Source: Spirochaetota bacterium (GTDB lineage Bacteria; Spirochaetota; UBA4802; JAFGJZ01). From it: a DNA stretch of 8,368 bases. The notes under the pieces were generated by a model. That model saw nothing but the letters and a program-made list of their open reading frames with translations. It was not told the origin of the DNA and ran no database searches. Positions 1 through 5,959 of the stretch are shown piece after piece. A program made the position numbers and the translations under genes. Within the stretch, counting starts at the first letter, position 1; each line of letters begins with the position of its first letter. The DNA is taken from NCBI GenBank assembly GCA_022704645.1, contig JAKJGA010000074.1, forward strand, positions 1 through 8,368, given 5' to 3'.

Positions 1-20
1 AAAAAGCAAGGACAAAGAAA

Positions 21-476
21 ATGAAACGATCAATCGAAGACTCAAAAAACTTCAGGCCAAGAGAAAAATTTTCTGTATGGATTTTCAAACTTGAAAATGA
101 TTATAAAAGAAAAACCTCTTTCACAGGTCATTCTTTTACCGCAGAATGGCTTGAGATCAAAAATGACGGAACTGTTATAATTCCAAAAGGTTACGCTTGG
201 AACGGATGTTCTCCGAAATTCAGCTTTTTTGATTTATTCGTCATCGGAACTCCTGACGGCATAATTGACATTGAATCCATGAAACCCAAGACATATTACG
301 CTTCAATGGTTCATGATGCTTTGTATCAGTATTATTCTTATCACAAAATCACAAGAAAGGACATCGACAAACTATTTCTTGAGATGATGAAAGAGAAATC
401 CTTTGCTTTGTCATGTATTTATTATTTCGCAGTTCGATTGTTTGCCTGGGTAACGGTACGGCCGAAACGGTTTTGA
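21..476 (+). CDS. DUF1353-like protein (phage-type family, function unknown)
   Basis: A 151-residue soluble protein with no signal peptide or clear membrane segment. It resembles the DUF1353 family in two blocks. The first is IPKGYAWNGCSPKF (about residues 54-67), matching the family's 'P.G...D.aS.P' turn. The second is MVHDALYQYY (96-105), whose His98-Asp99 pair is the family's most typical motif, followed by a helix with R112, D114 and F119 spaced as in relatives. DUF1353 genes are common in phages and prophages, often near lysis genes, but the biochemical role is not established. The ATG is supported by an AAGGA ribosome-binding site at 8-12. The last 18 codons overlap, on the opposite strand, the 3' end of the TIM-barrel gene. 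No other phage gene is visible in the window, so this may be the edge of a mobile remnant lying to the left or a stand-alone cellular homologue. Family assignment is by motif recognition only. Confidence 0.72.
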   Translation: MKRSIEDSKNFRPREKFSVWIFKLENDYKRKTSFTGHSFTAEWLEIKNDGTVIIPKGYAWNGCSPKFSFFDLFVIGTPDGIIDIESMKPKTYYASMVHDALYQYYSYHKITRKDIDKLFLEMMKEKSFALSCIYYFAVRLFAWVTVRPKRF

Positions 477-1216
477 AGCAGATTTATTTCTTCTTCAAAA
501 CCTTCTAGACTGGAATAATTTATTCTTTTGCATTCATTTGTAATCGTTGAATCATCTTCAATCATTGATACAAATGAATATAATGGAAAATTCCCCTCGC
601 CGAACTTCTCGTGTGTATCGTATTCAGAATCATAAAATCCGTCCGAAATATGATACATAAGCGGATTGAGAGAATGAAAAGAGGAGATGAATTCCATTAT
701 ATTTTTTCCAAGAGAATTCGCAGCACATACAGCATGTCCGAAATCTAAACAGAATCCGCGCTGTGTTTCATTCATTATAAACTCAATCTCCTGCGGATTC
801 GAACCGACGCAGAAAAGATTTTCTCCGTTTCCGAGATAAGGTTTATTTTCTATTATTATACGGGGATCTGCCAATAGATTTATCTGCCGCGCTGTTTCCT
901 CTTTAGTTCCGTTAACACCTGTGTGAAAAATCACCTTATCGGCATTGAGTTCATCGGCAAATGAAAATGCTTCTTTTGCCAGAACCTGGTTTTTTTCGTA
1001 ATTATCTTTTATAGCCAGGTTCATTCCGGCGCCGTAATGCGCTGCATGAATTACAAAAGGAATCTTGAGACTCTTCCATACATTTATGGTTTTAGCATAA
1101 GAATCCGGAACAGAATAAAGCTCTATGTAGCTGAAAATGCTTTTTTCATAAAGAGCTTCTGCCTGTTCCGCGCATTCAGTGTTTGTCGAAAAAAGTTTCA
1201 GCCCGGCCTTAAACAT
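422..1216 (-). CDS. endonuclease IV-like / xylose isomerase-like TIM-barrel metalloprotein
   Basis: A 264-residue protein of the AP endonuclease family 2 TIM-barrel fold (endonuclease IV is usually about 280-290). Motifs appear in endonuclease IV order: VIHAAHYGAGMNLA (55-68), KVIFHTG (94-100), IIENK (121-125), FCLDFGHAVCAA (155-166), MYHISDG (187-193), DTHEKFGEGN (200-209) and SLEGF (236-240). Candidate metal ligands are H57, H98, E123, D158, H161, H189, D200, H202 and E238, matching by eye the nine ligands of the trinuclear zinc site of Nfo. The fold is shared with sugar-phosphate isomerases/epimerases, so the substrate (abasic DNA or a sugar) cannot be fixed from sequence alone. Translation starts 3 nt after the ftsK stop, in the same frame. 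The only purine-rich stretch (GGGAAG, 1231-1236 on the reverse strand) is 14 nt upstream, further than usual, so expression probably relies on coupling to ftsK. The 3' end overlaps the convergent DUF1353-like gene by 55 nt. Confidence 0.8.
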   Translation of the reverse strand: MFKAGLKLFSTNTECAEQAEALYEKSIFSYIELYSVPDSYAKTINVWKSLKIPFVIHAAHYGAGMNLAIKDNYEKNQVLAKEAFSFADELNADKVIFHTGVNGTKEETARQINLLADPRIIIENKPYLGNGENLFCVGSNPQEIEFIMNETQRGFCLDFGHAVCAANSLGKNIMEFISSFHSLNPLMYHISDGFYDSEYDTHEKFGEGNFPLYSFVSMIEDDSTITNECKRINYSSLEGFEEEINLLQNRFGRTVTQANNRTAK

Positions 1217-1219
1217 CCG

Positions 1220-3868
1220 TCAGACCATTACTTCCCGCGGCTTGCTTCCCTGCTGAGGTCCGACATATCCAAGCTCTTCCATTCTTTCAATTATACGTGC
1301 GGCGCGGTTATAACCGATTGAAAGTCTCCGCTGAAGATATGAAGCGCTTGCTTTTTTGCTCTGCTCGACAATTTTCAAAGCCTCGGTAAAGAGTTCATCG
1401 CTTTCTTCTATATCCTCTTCATCAAGATCTTCATTCTGTCTGACCGCTTCTTCTATATCAATATACTTAGGCCGGCCGTAACGGTTGGCATGTTTAACAA
1501 TCTTTACTATTTCATCTTCAGAAATAAATGCTCCCTGAATTCTGACAGGAAAAGAACTCATCGGCGACTGATAAAGCATATCTCCCTTACCGAGAAGTTT
1601 ATCCGCACCGTTCTGGTCAATAATCGTGCGCGAATCTATTTTCTGCGCCACCTGAAAAGCTATTCGTGCCGGAAAGTTCGCCTTAATTACACCAGTAATA
1701 ATATCAACCGACGGACGCTGTGTAGCAAGGACAAGATGAATTCCGACTGCACGAGCTTTCTGCGCTATTCGCGTGATATGATTTTCTATCTCCTTCGGCG
1801 CAACCATCATCAAATCGGCAAGCTCATCCACAATGATAACTATATACGGAAGCTTTTCGTGAAGAGTACTTCTTCCGTATGCAGCAACTTTCTGATTATA
1901 TCTTTCTATGTCGCGCGTTGAAAGCTCTGATAGTAATTTATATCTCCGCTCCATCTCGTAAATTGCCCATTTCAATGCTTTAGGCGCGACATCAGGTTCG
2001 GTGATAACGGGAGTAAGCTGATGAGGAATTCCATTATAAAGCTGAAGCTCAACCATCTTAGGATCGACCATGATAAAGCGGACATAGTTCGGGTCATAAC
2101 TGCAAATCAAACTCGTGATGATTGTATTAACACAGACTGATTTTCCGGCTCCGGTAGCTCCCGCTATAAGCATGTGAGGCTGGCGTTTGAGGTCAAGCAT
2201 CACAGGCTTGCCGAGAATATCTTTTCCCACTGCAACTTTAAGAGCCATTTCCGAATGAATAAATTCATTTGAAGCAAGAACATCTCCCAGCGTTACCGTC
2301 TCGCGGAGAGCATTCGGTATTTCAATTCCGATTGCGGATTTTCCCGGAATCGGAGCTACTACGCGGACTCTTGACGCGGCAAGAGCCATAGCGATGTCGT
2401 CGGAAAGCGAAACTATTTTTGTGACTTTGATTCCCGGCGCAATCTGCATCTCATAAAGTGTAATGACAGGACCGCGGTTAACCTTAACGACTTTTGAAGG
2501 AATTCCGAAATCATTTAAAGTCTTAACAAGAAGAACCGAGTTCTTCTGAACTTCAGTCTGCCAGGAGTCATAATCCACAGCTTCCGAAAAAGTAAAAAGA
2601 TTAACAGGAATCTCATACTTTGATTCGAGCTTAATCTCCTCAAAAACCTTTTCAGTAGCCGGAACAACCACATCTTCATCATATTCCGCTTCTTCGGCTT
2701 CAGCTTCAATTTCTTCATCTTCTTCAAAATCATTTTCTGGTTCTTCAACCTGAGCTTCAAAAACTGATTCATCATCATATACCGCGAATTTTTCTTCCTG
2801 CTCGTCAGCAAAAGTCTCATCCGCCATAAGAAGTTCTTCATCCGCAATTTCTTCTTCAACAGCCTTCTTTGCTTCAGAATTCATTTCTTTTTCGTTTTTG
2901 ATTTCCGGTTCAATGTAAATTTGTGATATTATTTTCCCTTCATTTTCAGAACAATAATCATTTTTCAGATTAAGAAATGTGCCGTCAGATTCCCCTATAT
3001 TCTTGATACGGTTAGCGACAACTCCGTCCGGCAAAACATAACTCGACGGTTCCGGTGTAATATTAATTGTCTTTTTCTCAATGCGCACAGGTGCACGCAG
3101 CGCATCTATTATATCATCTTTCGGAGACTTAAATTCCTGAAAAGGTTTTTCAGGAAGAAGAGGCAGAGCCTCTCTTTTTATTTCCGCCTCGTCAAATAAA
3201 TTCTGAGCAGCAAGTGTATCGAGATCTTTTACAAGAGGAAGTTCTTCCTCATAAGGATCTCCGATAATAACCGTCTCTTTTGTAAACCAAGGCAGTTTCT
3301 TTTTGCCGGTAGATGTTTTGGAGACAATCGGAATTTCTTTTTCAGAACTGATAACACGCTTTTTTTCGAATCTGTCTTTTATAAATATTCCCATTTTCTT
3401 GCTGTTCTCCTTAACATTGCTCAAAAGACTTTCAACAGAAACCAATCCGCCCAGAATAAGACCCAGAAGATTGATAATCAAAAGTATTAAAACAGATCCG
3501 GCTTTTCCGCATTTATCAGAAAGAAAAATGCTCAAAACTCTGCCTACAGAACCGCCCGTCGTTTCGGGCAAAACGCGCGAGAGCAGTGCAGAAAAAGCGA
3601 GAATCATGTAAAATACAGTAAATAATCTTTCGAGAAGAATATCCCTATTCTTTTTGAAAAAAAATGACGCGCATGACGCGAAGATGAGAACCGAAAGAAA
3701 TGAAGCGTATCCGAAAACTGAGAAAAGAAGCGCGCTGAAATGTTTTCCGGCCAAACCGGCAAAATTGCTTTCAAATCCCAAAACATGAGAAAGCAATGAC
3801 GCCGCAGCGAGAACCGATAGAAGAACACAAAAAACACCAAGCGCATCGTAAATTCTCTTTGAAGACAC
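1220..3868 (-). CDS. ftsK: DNA translocase FtsK/SpoIIIE
   Basis: A septum-located, ATP-driven double-stranded DNA pump that moves the chromosome terminus into daughter cells and assists dimer resolution; 882 residues, within the family range. The N-terminal part has four hydrophobic segments (about 7-30, 44-70, 82-100, 122-146) anchoring it in the membrane. A low-complexity linker follows (about 160-410), very acidic between 338 and 399. The motor holds Walker A GATGAGKS (570-577), Walker B VIIVDELADL (677-686, D681 and E682) and the ATQRPS motif (715-720). The C-terminal gamma winged helix (about 823-882) carries the typical LQRRLSIGYNRAARIIERME block, which in relatives reads KOPS-type polar DNA sequences and contacts XerD. 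The start is GTG: an in-frame TAA lies five codons upstream, no other start codon intervenes, and GGAG sits 6 nt before it. It follows uppP by 29 nt and is followed by the TIM-barrel gene after 3 nt, so it is probably co-transcribed with both. Confidence 0.97.
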   Translation of the reverse strand: MSSKRIYDALGVFCVLLSVLAAASLLSHVLGFESNFAGLAGKHFSALLFSVFGYASFLSVLIFASCASFFFKKNRDILLERLFTVFYMILAFSALLSRVLPETTGGSVGRVLSIFLSDKCGKAGSVLILLIINLLGLILGGLVSVESLLSNVKENSKKMGIFIKDRFEKKRVISSEKEIPIVSKTSTGKKKLPWFTKETVIIGDPYEEELPLVKDLDTLAAQNLFDEAEIKREALPLLPEKPFQEFKSPKDDIIDALRAPVRIEKKTINITPEPSSYVLPDGVVANRIKNIGESDGTFLNLKNDYCSENEGKIISQIYIEPEIKNEKEMNSEAKKAVEEEIADEELLMADETFADEQEEKFAVYDDESVFEAQVEEPENDFEEDEEIEAEAEEAEYDEDVVVPATEKVFEEIKLESKYEIPVNLFTFSEAVDYDSWQTEVQKNSVLLVKTLNDFGIPSKVVKVNRGPVITLYEMQIAPGIKVTKIVSLSDDIAMALAASRVRVVAPIPGKSAIGIEIPNALRETVTLGDVLASNEFIHSEMALKVAVGKDILGKPVMLDLKRQPHMLIAGATGAGKSVCVNTIITSLICSYDPNYVRFIMVDPKMVELQLYNGIPHQLTPVITEPDVAPKALKWAIYEMERRYKLLSELSTRDIERYNQKVAAYGRSTLHEKLPYIVIIVDELADLMMVAPKEIENHITRIAQKARAVGIHLVLATQRPSVDIITGVIKANFPARIAFQVAQKIDSRTIIDQNGADKLLGKGDMLYQSPMSSFPVRIQGAFISEDEIVKIVKHANRYGRPKYIDIEEAVRQNEDLDEEDIEESDELFTEALKIVEQSKKASASYLQRRLSIGYNRAARIIERMEELGYVGPQQGSKPREVMV

Positions 3869-3874
3869 TTTTAA

Positions 3875-3890
3875 CTCCGGTTATTCCGGA
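3875..3890 (-). promoter_or_regulatory. ftsK ribosome-binding site inside a small hairpin
   Basis: Read on the reverse strand, TCCGG-AATAA-CCGGA forms a 5 bp stem with a 5 nt loop, immediately followed by G, so the GGAG Shine-Dalgarno sequence of ftsK (3878-3875) begins in the descending arm. A further CCGGA copy just upstream (around 3892-3896) allows a competing fold, CCGG-AAT-CCGG. The uppP stop codon is only 29 nt before the ftsK GTG, so ribosomes finishing uppP could open the stem. The sequence and pairing are directly visible; a regulatory effect is inferred. It is not a convincing terminator because no T-run follows. Confidence 0.4.
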
Positions 3891-3897
3891 TTCCGGT

Positions 3898-4734
3898 TTA
3901 CAATGAAAAATAGGCGAAGAACGCGGCTCCTGCTAGAAGAGTATAATATCCGAAAACATCAAGCCTCACCTTCTTTACAGCATAAAAGAGTACTTTCACA
4001 CTGAAGAAAGCGACAACCGCCGCAAAAACCATGGCAGCAAGAAGAGCAATCCACACTGACCCTTCTATGTTTCCGCTGAAAGCATCTTTTCCTTCAAGAA
4101 CTGCCGCTCCGAGAATAACCGGAATCGACATAAGAAAAGAAAACTTTGCAGCTGCTTCCGGTGACAGACCAGCGAGTAGTGATCCCGCGATTGTCGAACC
4201 CGAACGCGATATGCCCGGCATTACAGCAACTCCCTGACAGATGCCGGCAATCAAAGCCTGCCGGAATCCCATCTCTTCTAATTTTCGGCTTTTTACGCGG
4301 ATTCTTTTAGTCAAAATAAGCATGATTCCGTTAATCATAAGAAATGCTGAAATGATTTGAGGGCTCCCGAAAATAGACTCTATTTTATCATTAAGGAAAA
4401 TACCTACAAGTGCGGCTGGAATCGAAGCTGCTATAAGAAGAAGAAGCATTCTGCATTCGTATGATTTAAAATTCTTATTTTTTACAGAAATAATAAATCC
4501 TTTAATCAATCCGGCGATATCCTTACGGAGAAAAATTACAACAGCAGCTAACGTTGCCACATGAAGCGCAACGTTTATCAAAAGATTGTTTTCTTCACCT
4601 ATCCCCGTCAGAACCTGCTTCATCGCAGGAAGATTTTCAAATATTGCCAAATGACCGGAAGACGAAACCGGCAGAAATTCTGCGACTCCCTGAATGAAAG
4701 CCAGAACAAAAAAGACAAATACTATGTGAAACAT
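3898..4734 (-). CDS. uppP: undecaprenyl-diphosphate phosphatase UppP (BacA family)
   Basis: An integral membrane enzyme that removes a phosphate from undecaprenyl diphosphate, recycling the lipid carrier for peptidoglycan and other surface polymers; overexpression of the family gives bacitracin resistance. The 278-residue length is typical (E. coli about 273). Both signature regions are present: QGVAEFLPVSSSGH (15-28), the (E/Q)XXXE motif with Q15, E19, the Ser-rich turn and H28; and PGISRSGSTIAGSLLAGLS (173-191), with the catalytic-type R177. The rest is strongly hydrophobic, consistent with about eight membrane segments. The ATG is backed by AGGAG (4745-4741) at 6 nt spacing. It is the first gene of the tight uppP-ftsK-TIM-barrel run; a nucleoside-hydrolase-like gene lies 85 nt upstream on the same strand. 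No truncation or missing active-site residue was noticed. Confidence 0.96.
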   Translation of the reverse strand: MFHIVFVFFVLAFIQGVAEFLPVSSSGHLAIFENLPAMKQVLTGIGEENNLLINVALHVATLAAVVIFLRKDIAGLIKGFIISVKNKNFKSYECRMLLLLIAASIPAALVGIFLNDKIESIFGSPQIISAFLMINGIMLILTKRIRVKSRKLEEMGFRQALIAGICQGVAVMPGISRSGSTIAGSLLAGLSPEAAAKFSFLMSIPVILGAAVLEGKDAFSGNIEGSVWIALLAAMVFAAVVAFFSVKVLFYAVKKVRLDVFGYYTLLAGAAFFAYFSL

Positions 4735-4757
4735 GTTTATCTCCTGTTAGTTGAACA

Positions 4758-4787
4758 AAAGTAATAAAATACCCCTACGGATGTAAA
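4758..4787 (-). promoter_or_regulatory. possible promoter of uppP-ftsK operon (weak)
   Basis: The 85 nt gap upstream of uppP holds, on the reverse strand, TTTACA (4787-4782; one mismatch to the -35 consensus), an 18 nt spacer and TACTTT (4763-4758; 3 of 6 to the -10 consensus). This would place transcription start roughly 15-20 nt before the uppP ribosome-binding site. The -10 match is poor and the gap is AT-rich, so chance is a serious alternative. No terminator hairpin is visible after the preceding gene, so read-through from it also remains possible. Confidence 0.22.
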
Positions 4788-4819
4788 GTGATTTTATAAA
4801 TTGCTTATGTTGAACCGGA

Positions 4820-5770
4820 TCATCGGCAATATATCTGTAGTTTACAATAGAAATCTTCCATTAGCAAACGTGCATCAACAGATTGATATACGCGAATAAT
4901 TCTTCCTTCCGTATTTAAAATGTAATTTCCTTTATCATCAATTTGAGGCGCTGGCATTTCCGTAAATGCTGATGATGAAGTATCAGGATCAAAAGCAGAC
5001 TGAAGAGCACTGAAAAGAACTAGCGGACTATCTCCCATTATATAAGTCTCCCCCATTTTCAATCCGCAAGAATCAGCAAGTATCATAATTTTATCAATTA
5101 AATCAGAAAGATATTCACCAAGCTTTCCGGTCTTTTTAATTCTTTGACGAATCTCCGAATGTGAAACTATTACCTGCCGGTAAACATCACGCGGCACCTG
5201 CCATAAACGGATATTTGAACAATTAAAAACATATTGAGCCGAAACAATATCAATACCCATGTTATATTCCAGTTCCGGACATACGGAAATTTTTCTGGCA
5301 GTTTCAGAATATTCCGCTCCGCCTATCCAGACTGCGGTAAATTTGGAAGATATTTCGGGATTAATAAGACAGGCGCTTGCAAGATCAGTTAATGAAGCAC
5401 CGCAAAGGATAAATAAAGGAATATCCGAATCATTTCTCATTGCCTCACTGACTATAAACTCCGCACCTTCCGAGAGAACAGGTGTGCGAATATCTTTCAT
5501 GGGTTCGTCTGATCCTTTCAACAAATTAAACTTCCCCGAAAAATGCATTTCTTTCAGCAGATTTCGAACAGAAGAACATGCAGCATCAGCAGAAGAATCC
5601 ACGCCGAAAAGCGTATCTTTACTAAAGAAAGAACCTATTATAGCCCTTATTTCAACAGATGGTGAAAGAATATGATGCGCAAGCTGTATTATTCCATCAG
5701 GGTCTCCGCCAAAATCATTACAGAGAATAACTCTCATTCTAGGCTTTGCAGAATATTGAATGGACTTCAT
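4820..5770 (-). CDS. nucleoside hydrolase-like protein with altered metal-binding motif
   Basis: A 316-residue soluble protein resembling the inosine-uridine nucleoside hydrolase fold, which cleaves the N-glycosidic bond of ribonucleosides. Landmarks occur in family order: an N-terminal strand ending VILCNDFGGDPDG (14-26) in place of the usual DTDxxxDD; LCGASLTDLASA (122-133) for the 'GPLTNLA' loop; AVWIGGA (146-152) for the 'MGGA' strand; ELEYNMGID (166-174) for the 'EFN..vDP' ribose-binding segment (E168, N170, D174); and MGDSPLVLFSAL (245-256) for the C-terminal metal-ligand loop (D247). D19 and D25 are kept, but the final Asp of the motif is Gly (G26) and the first is Cys (C17). The GDPD spelling recalls DUF1593-type nucleoside-hydrolase-like domains, so the substrate is uncertain. 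The ATG follows GAGGG (5779-5775) by only 4 nt. It is divergent from leuS and upstream of uppP. Family confidence is fairly good; catalytic competence is unknown. Confidence 0.75.
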   Translation of the reverse strand: MKSIQYSAKPRMRVILCNDFGGDPDGIIQLAHHILSPSVEIRAIIGSFFSKDTLFGVDSSADAACSSVRNLLKEMHFSGKFNLLKGSDEPMKDIRTPVLSEGAEFIVSEAMRNDSDIPLFILCGASLTDLASACLINPEISSKFTAVWIGGAEYSETARKISVCPELEYNMGIDIVSAQYVFNCSNIRLWQVPRDVYRQVIVSHSEIRQRIKKTGKLGEYLSDLIDKIMILADSCGLKMGETYIMGDSPLVLFSALQSAFDPDTSSSAFTEMPAPQIDDKGNYILNTEGRIIRVYQSVDARLLMEDFYCKLQIYCR

Positions 5771-5801
5771 AATTCCCTCTACTTTGATATTGAATTAGTT
5801 T

Positions 5802-5831
5802 ATCTTAAAGCTTAAGTTTCTATTTCAGCAA
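5802..5831 (-). promoter_or_regulatory. candidate promoter for the nucleoside hydrolase-like gene
   Basis: On the reverse strand TTGCTG (5831-5826; TTG conserved) is followed, after 18 nt, by TAAGAT (5807-5802; 4 of 6 to the -10 consensus). Initiation would fall near 5795, leaving a leader of about 25 nt before the ATG at 5770. A short inverted repeat, CTTAA-AGC-TTAAG (5804-5816), overlaps the -10 box and could be an operator, though in such AT-rich sequence it may be chance. Confidence 0.3.
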
Positions 5832-5847
5832 ACTGGCTAATTACTGA

Positions 5848-5857
5848 TTAATATTAA
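5848..5857. repeat. perfect 10 bp AT palindrome in the divergent spacer
   Basis: TTAATATTAA is perfectly self-complementary and lies near the middle of the spacer between two divergent genes, where an operator or an AT-rich upstream element could act on both. The symmetry does not extend into the flanks, and a 10 bp all-AT palindrome is not rare in such sequence, so significance is low. Confidence 0.25.
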
Positions 5858-5881
5858 CAATATCATTATTCAATCTTTTAT

Positions 5882-5910
5882 TTGACAAAAAATAATGAAA
5901 TCAATTCCAT
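5882..5910 (+). promoter_or_regulatory. candidate leuS promoter with consensus -35
   Basis: A perfect TTGACA (5882-5887) is followed, after 17 nt, by TTCCAT (5905-5910), which keeps the first T and the final AT of the -10 consensus. Transcription would start near 5917, giving a leader of about 43 nt before the GTG at 5960. An alternative arrangement with a better -10 and a worse -35 is TTCAAT (5869-5874), 16 nt, AATAAT (5891-5896). The leader has no obvious T-box, leucine-codon leader peptide or attenuator hairpin. Confidence 0.42.
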
Positions 5911-5945
5911 TTCATTTATCAGTTAAATGTATTTTCATTTGCCGC

Positions 5946-5952
5946 AGAGAGG
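5946..5952 (+). promoter_or_regulatory. leuS ribosome-binding site deciding the GTG start
   Basis: AGAGAGG ends 7 nt before the GTG at 5960, ideal spacing. The only other upstream in-frame start, ATG at 5927, has no Shine-Dalgarno sequence and would add 11 residues not typical of LeuRS. An in-frame TAA at 5924 closes the frame above it. Confidence 0.7.
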
Positions 5953-5959
5953 TTATTCA

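Noticed and set aside
1490..1921. 143-codon open frame on the forward strand opposite the FtsK motor domain
   Set aside because: It is antisense to the most conserved part of FtsK, with no recognisable domain and no good ribosome-binding site.
2515..2859. 114-codon Lys/Met/Leu-rich open frame on the reverse strand within ftsK
   Set aside because: It is an out-of-frame reading of the GAA/GAT-rich acidic linker of FtsK.
3876..3896. Intrinsic terminator between uppP and ftsK
   Set aside because: The stems are only 4-5 bp and are not followed by a T-run in the direction of transcription.
5927..5959. Upstream in-frame ATG as the leuS start
   Set aside because: It has no Shine-Dalgarno sequence and would add an 11-residue extension atypical of LeuRS; the GTG at 5960 has AGAGAGG at ideal spacing.
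5911..5959. T-box, leader peptide or attenuator upstream of leuS
   Set aside because: The leader is too short, and no T-box sequence, run of Leu codons or terminator hairpin is visible.
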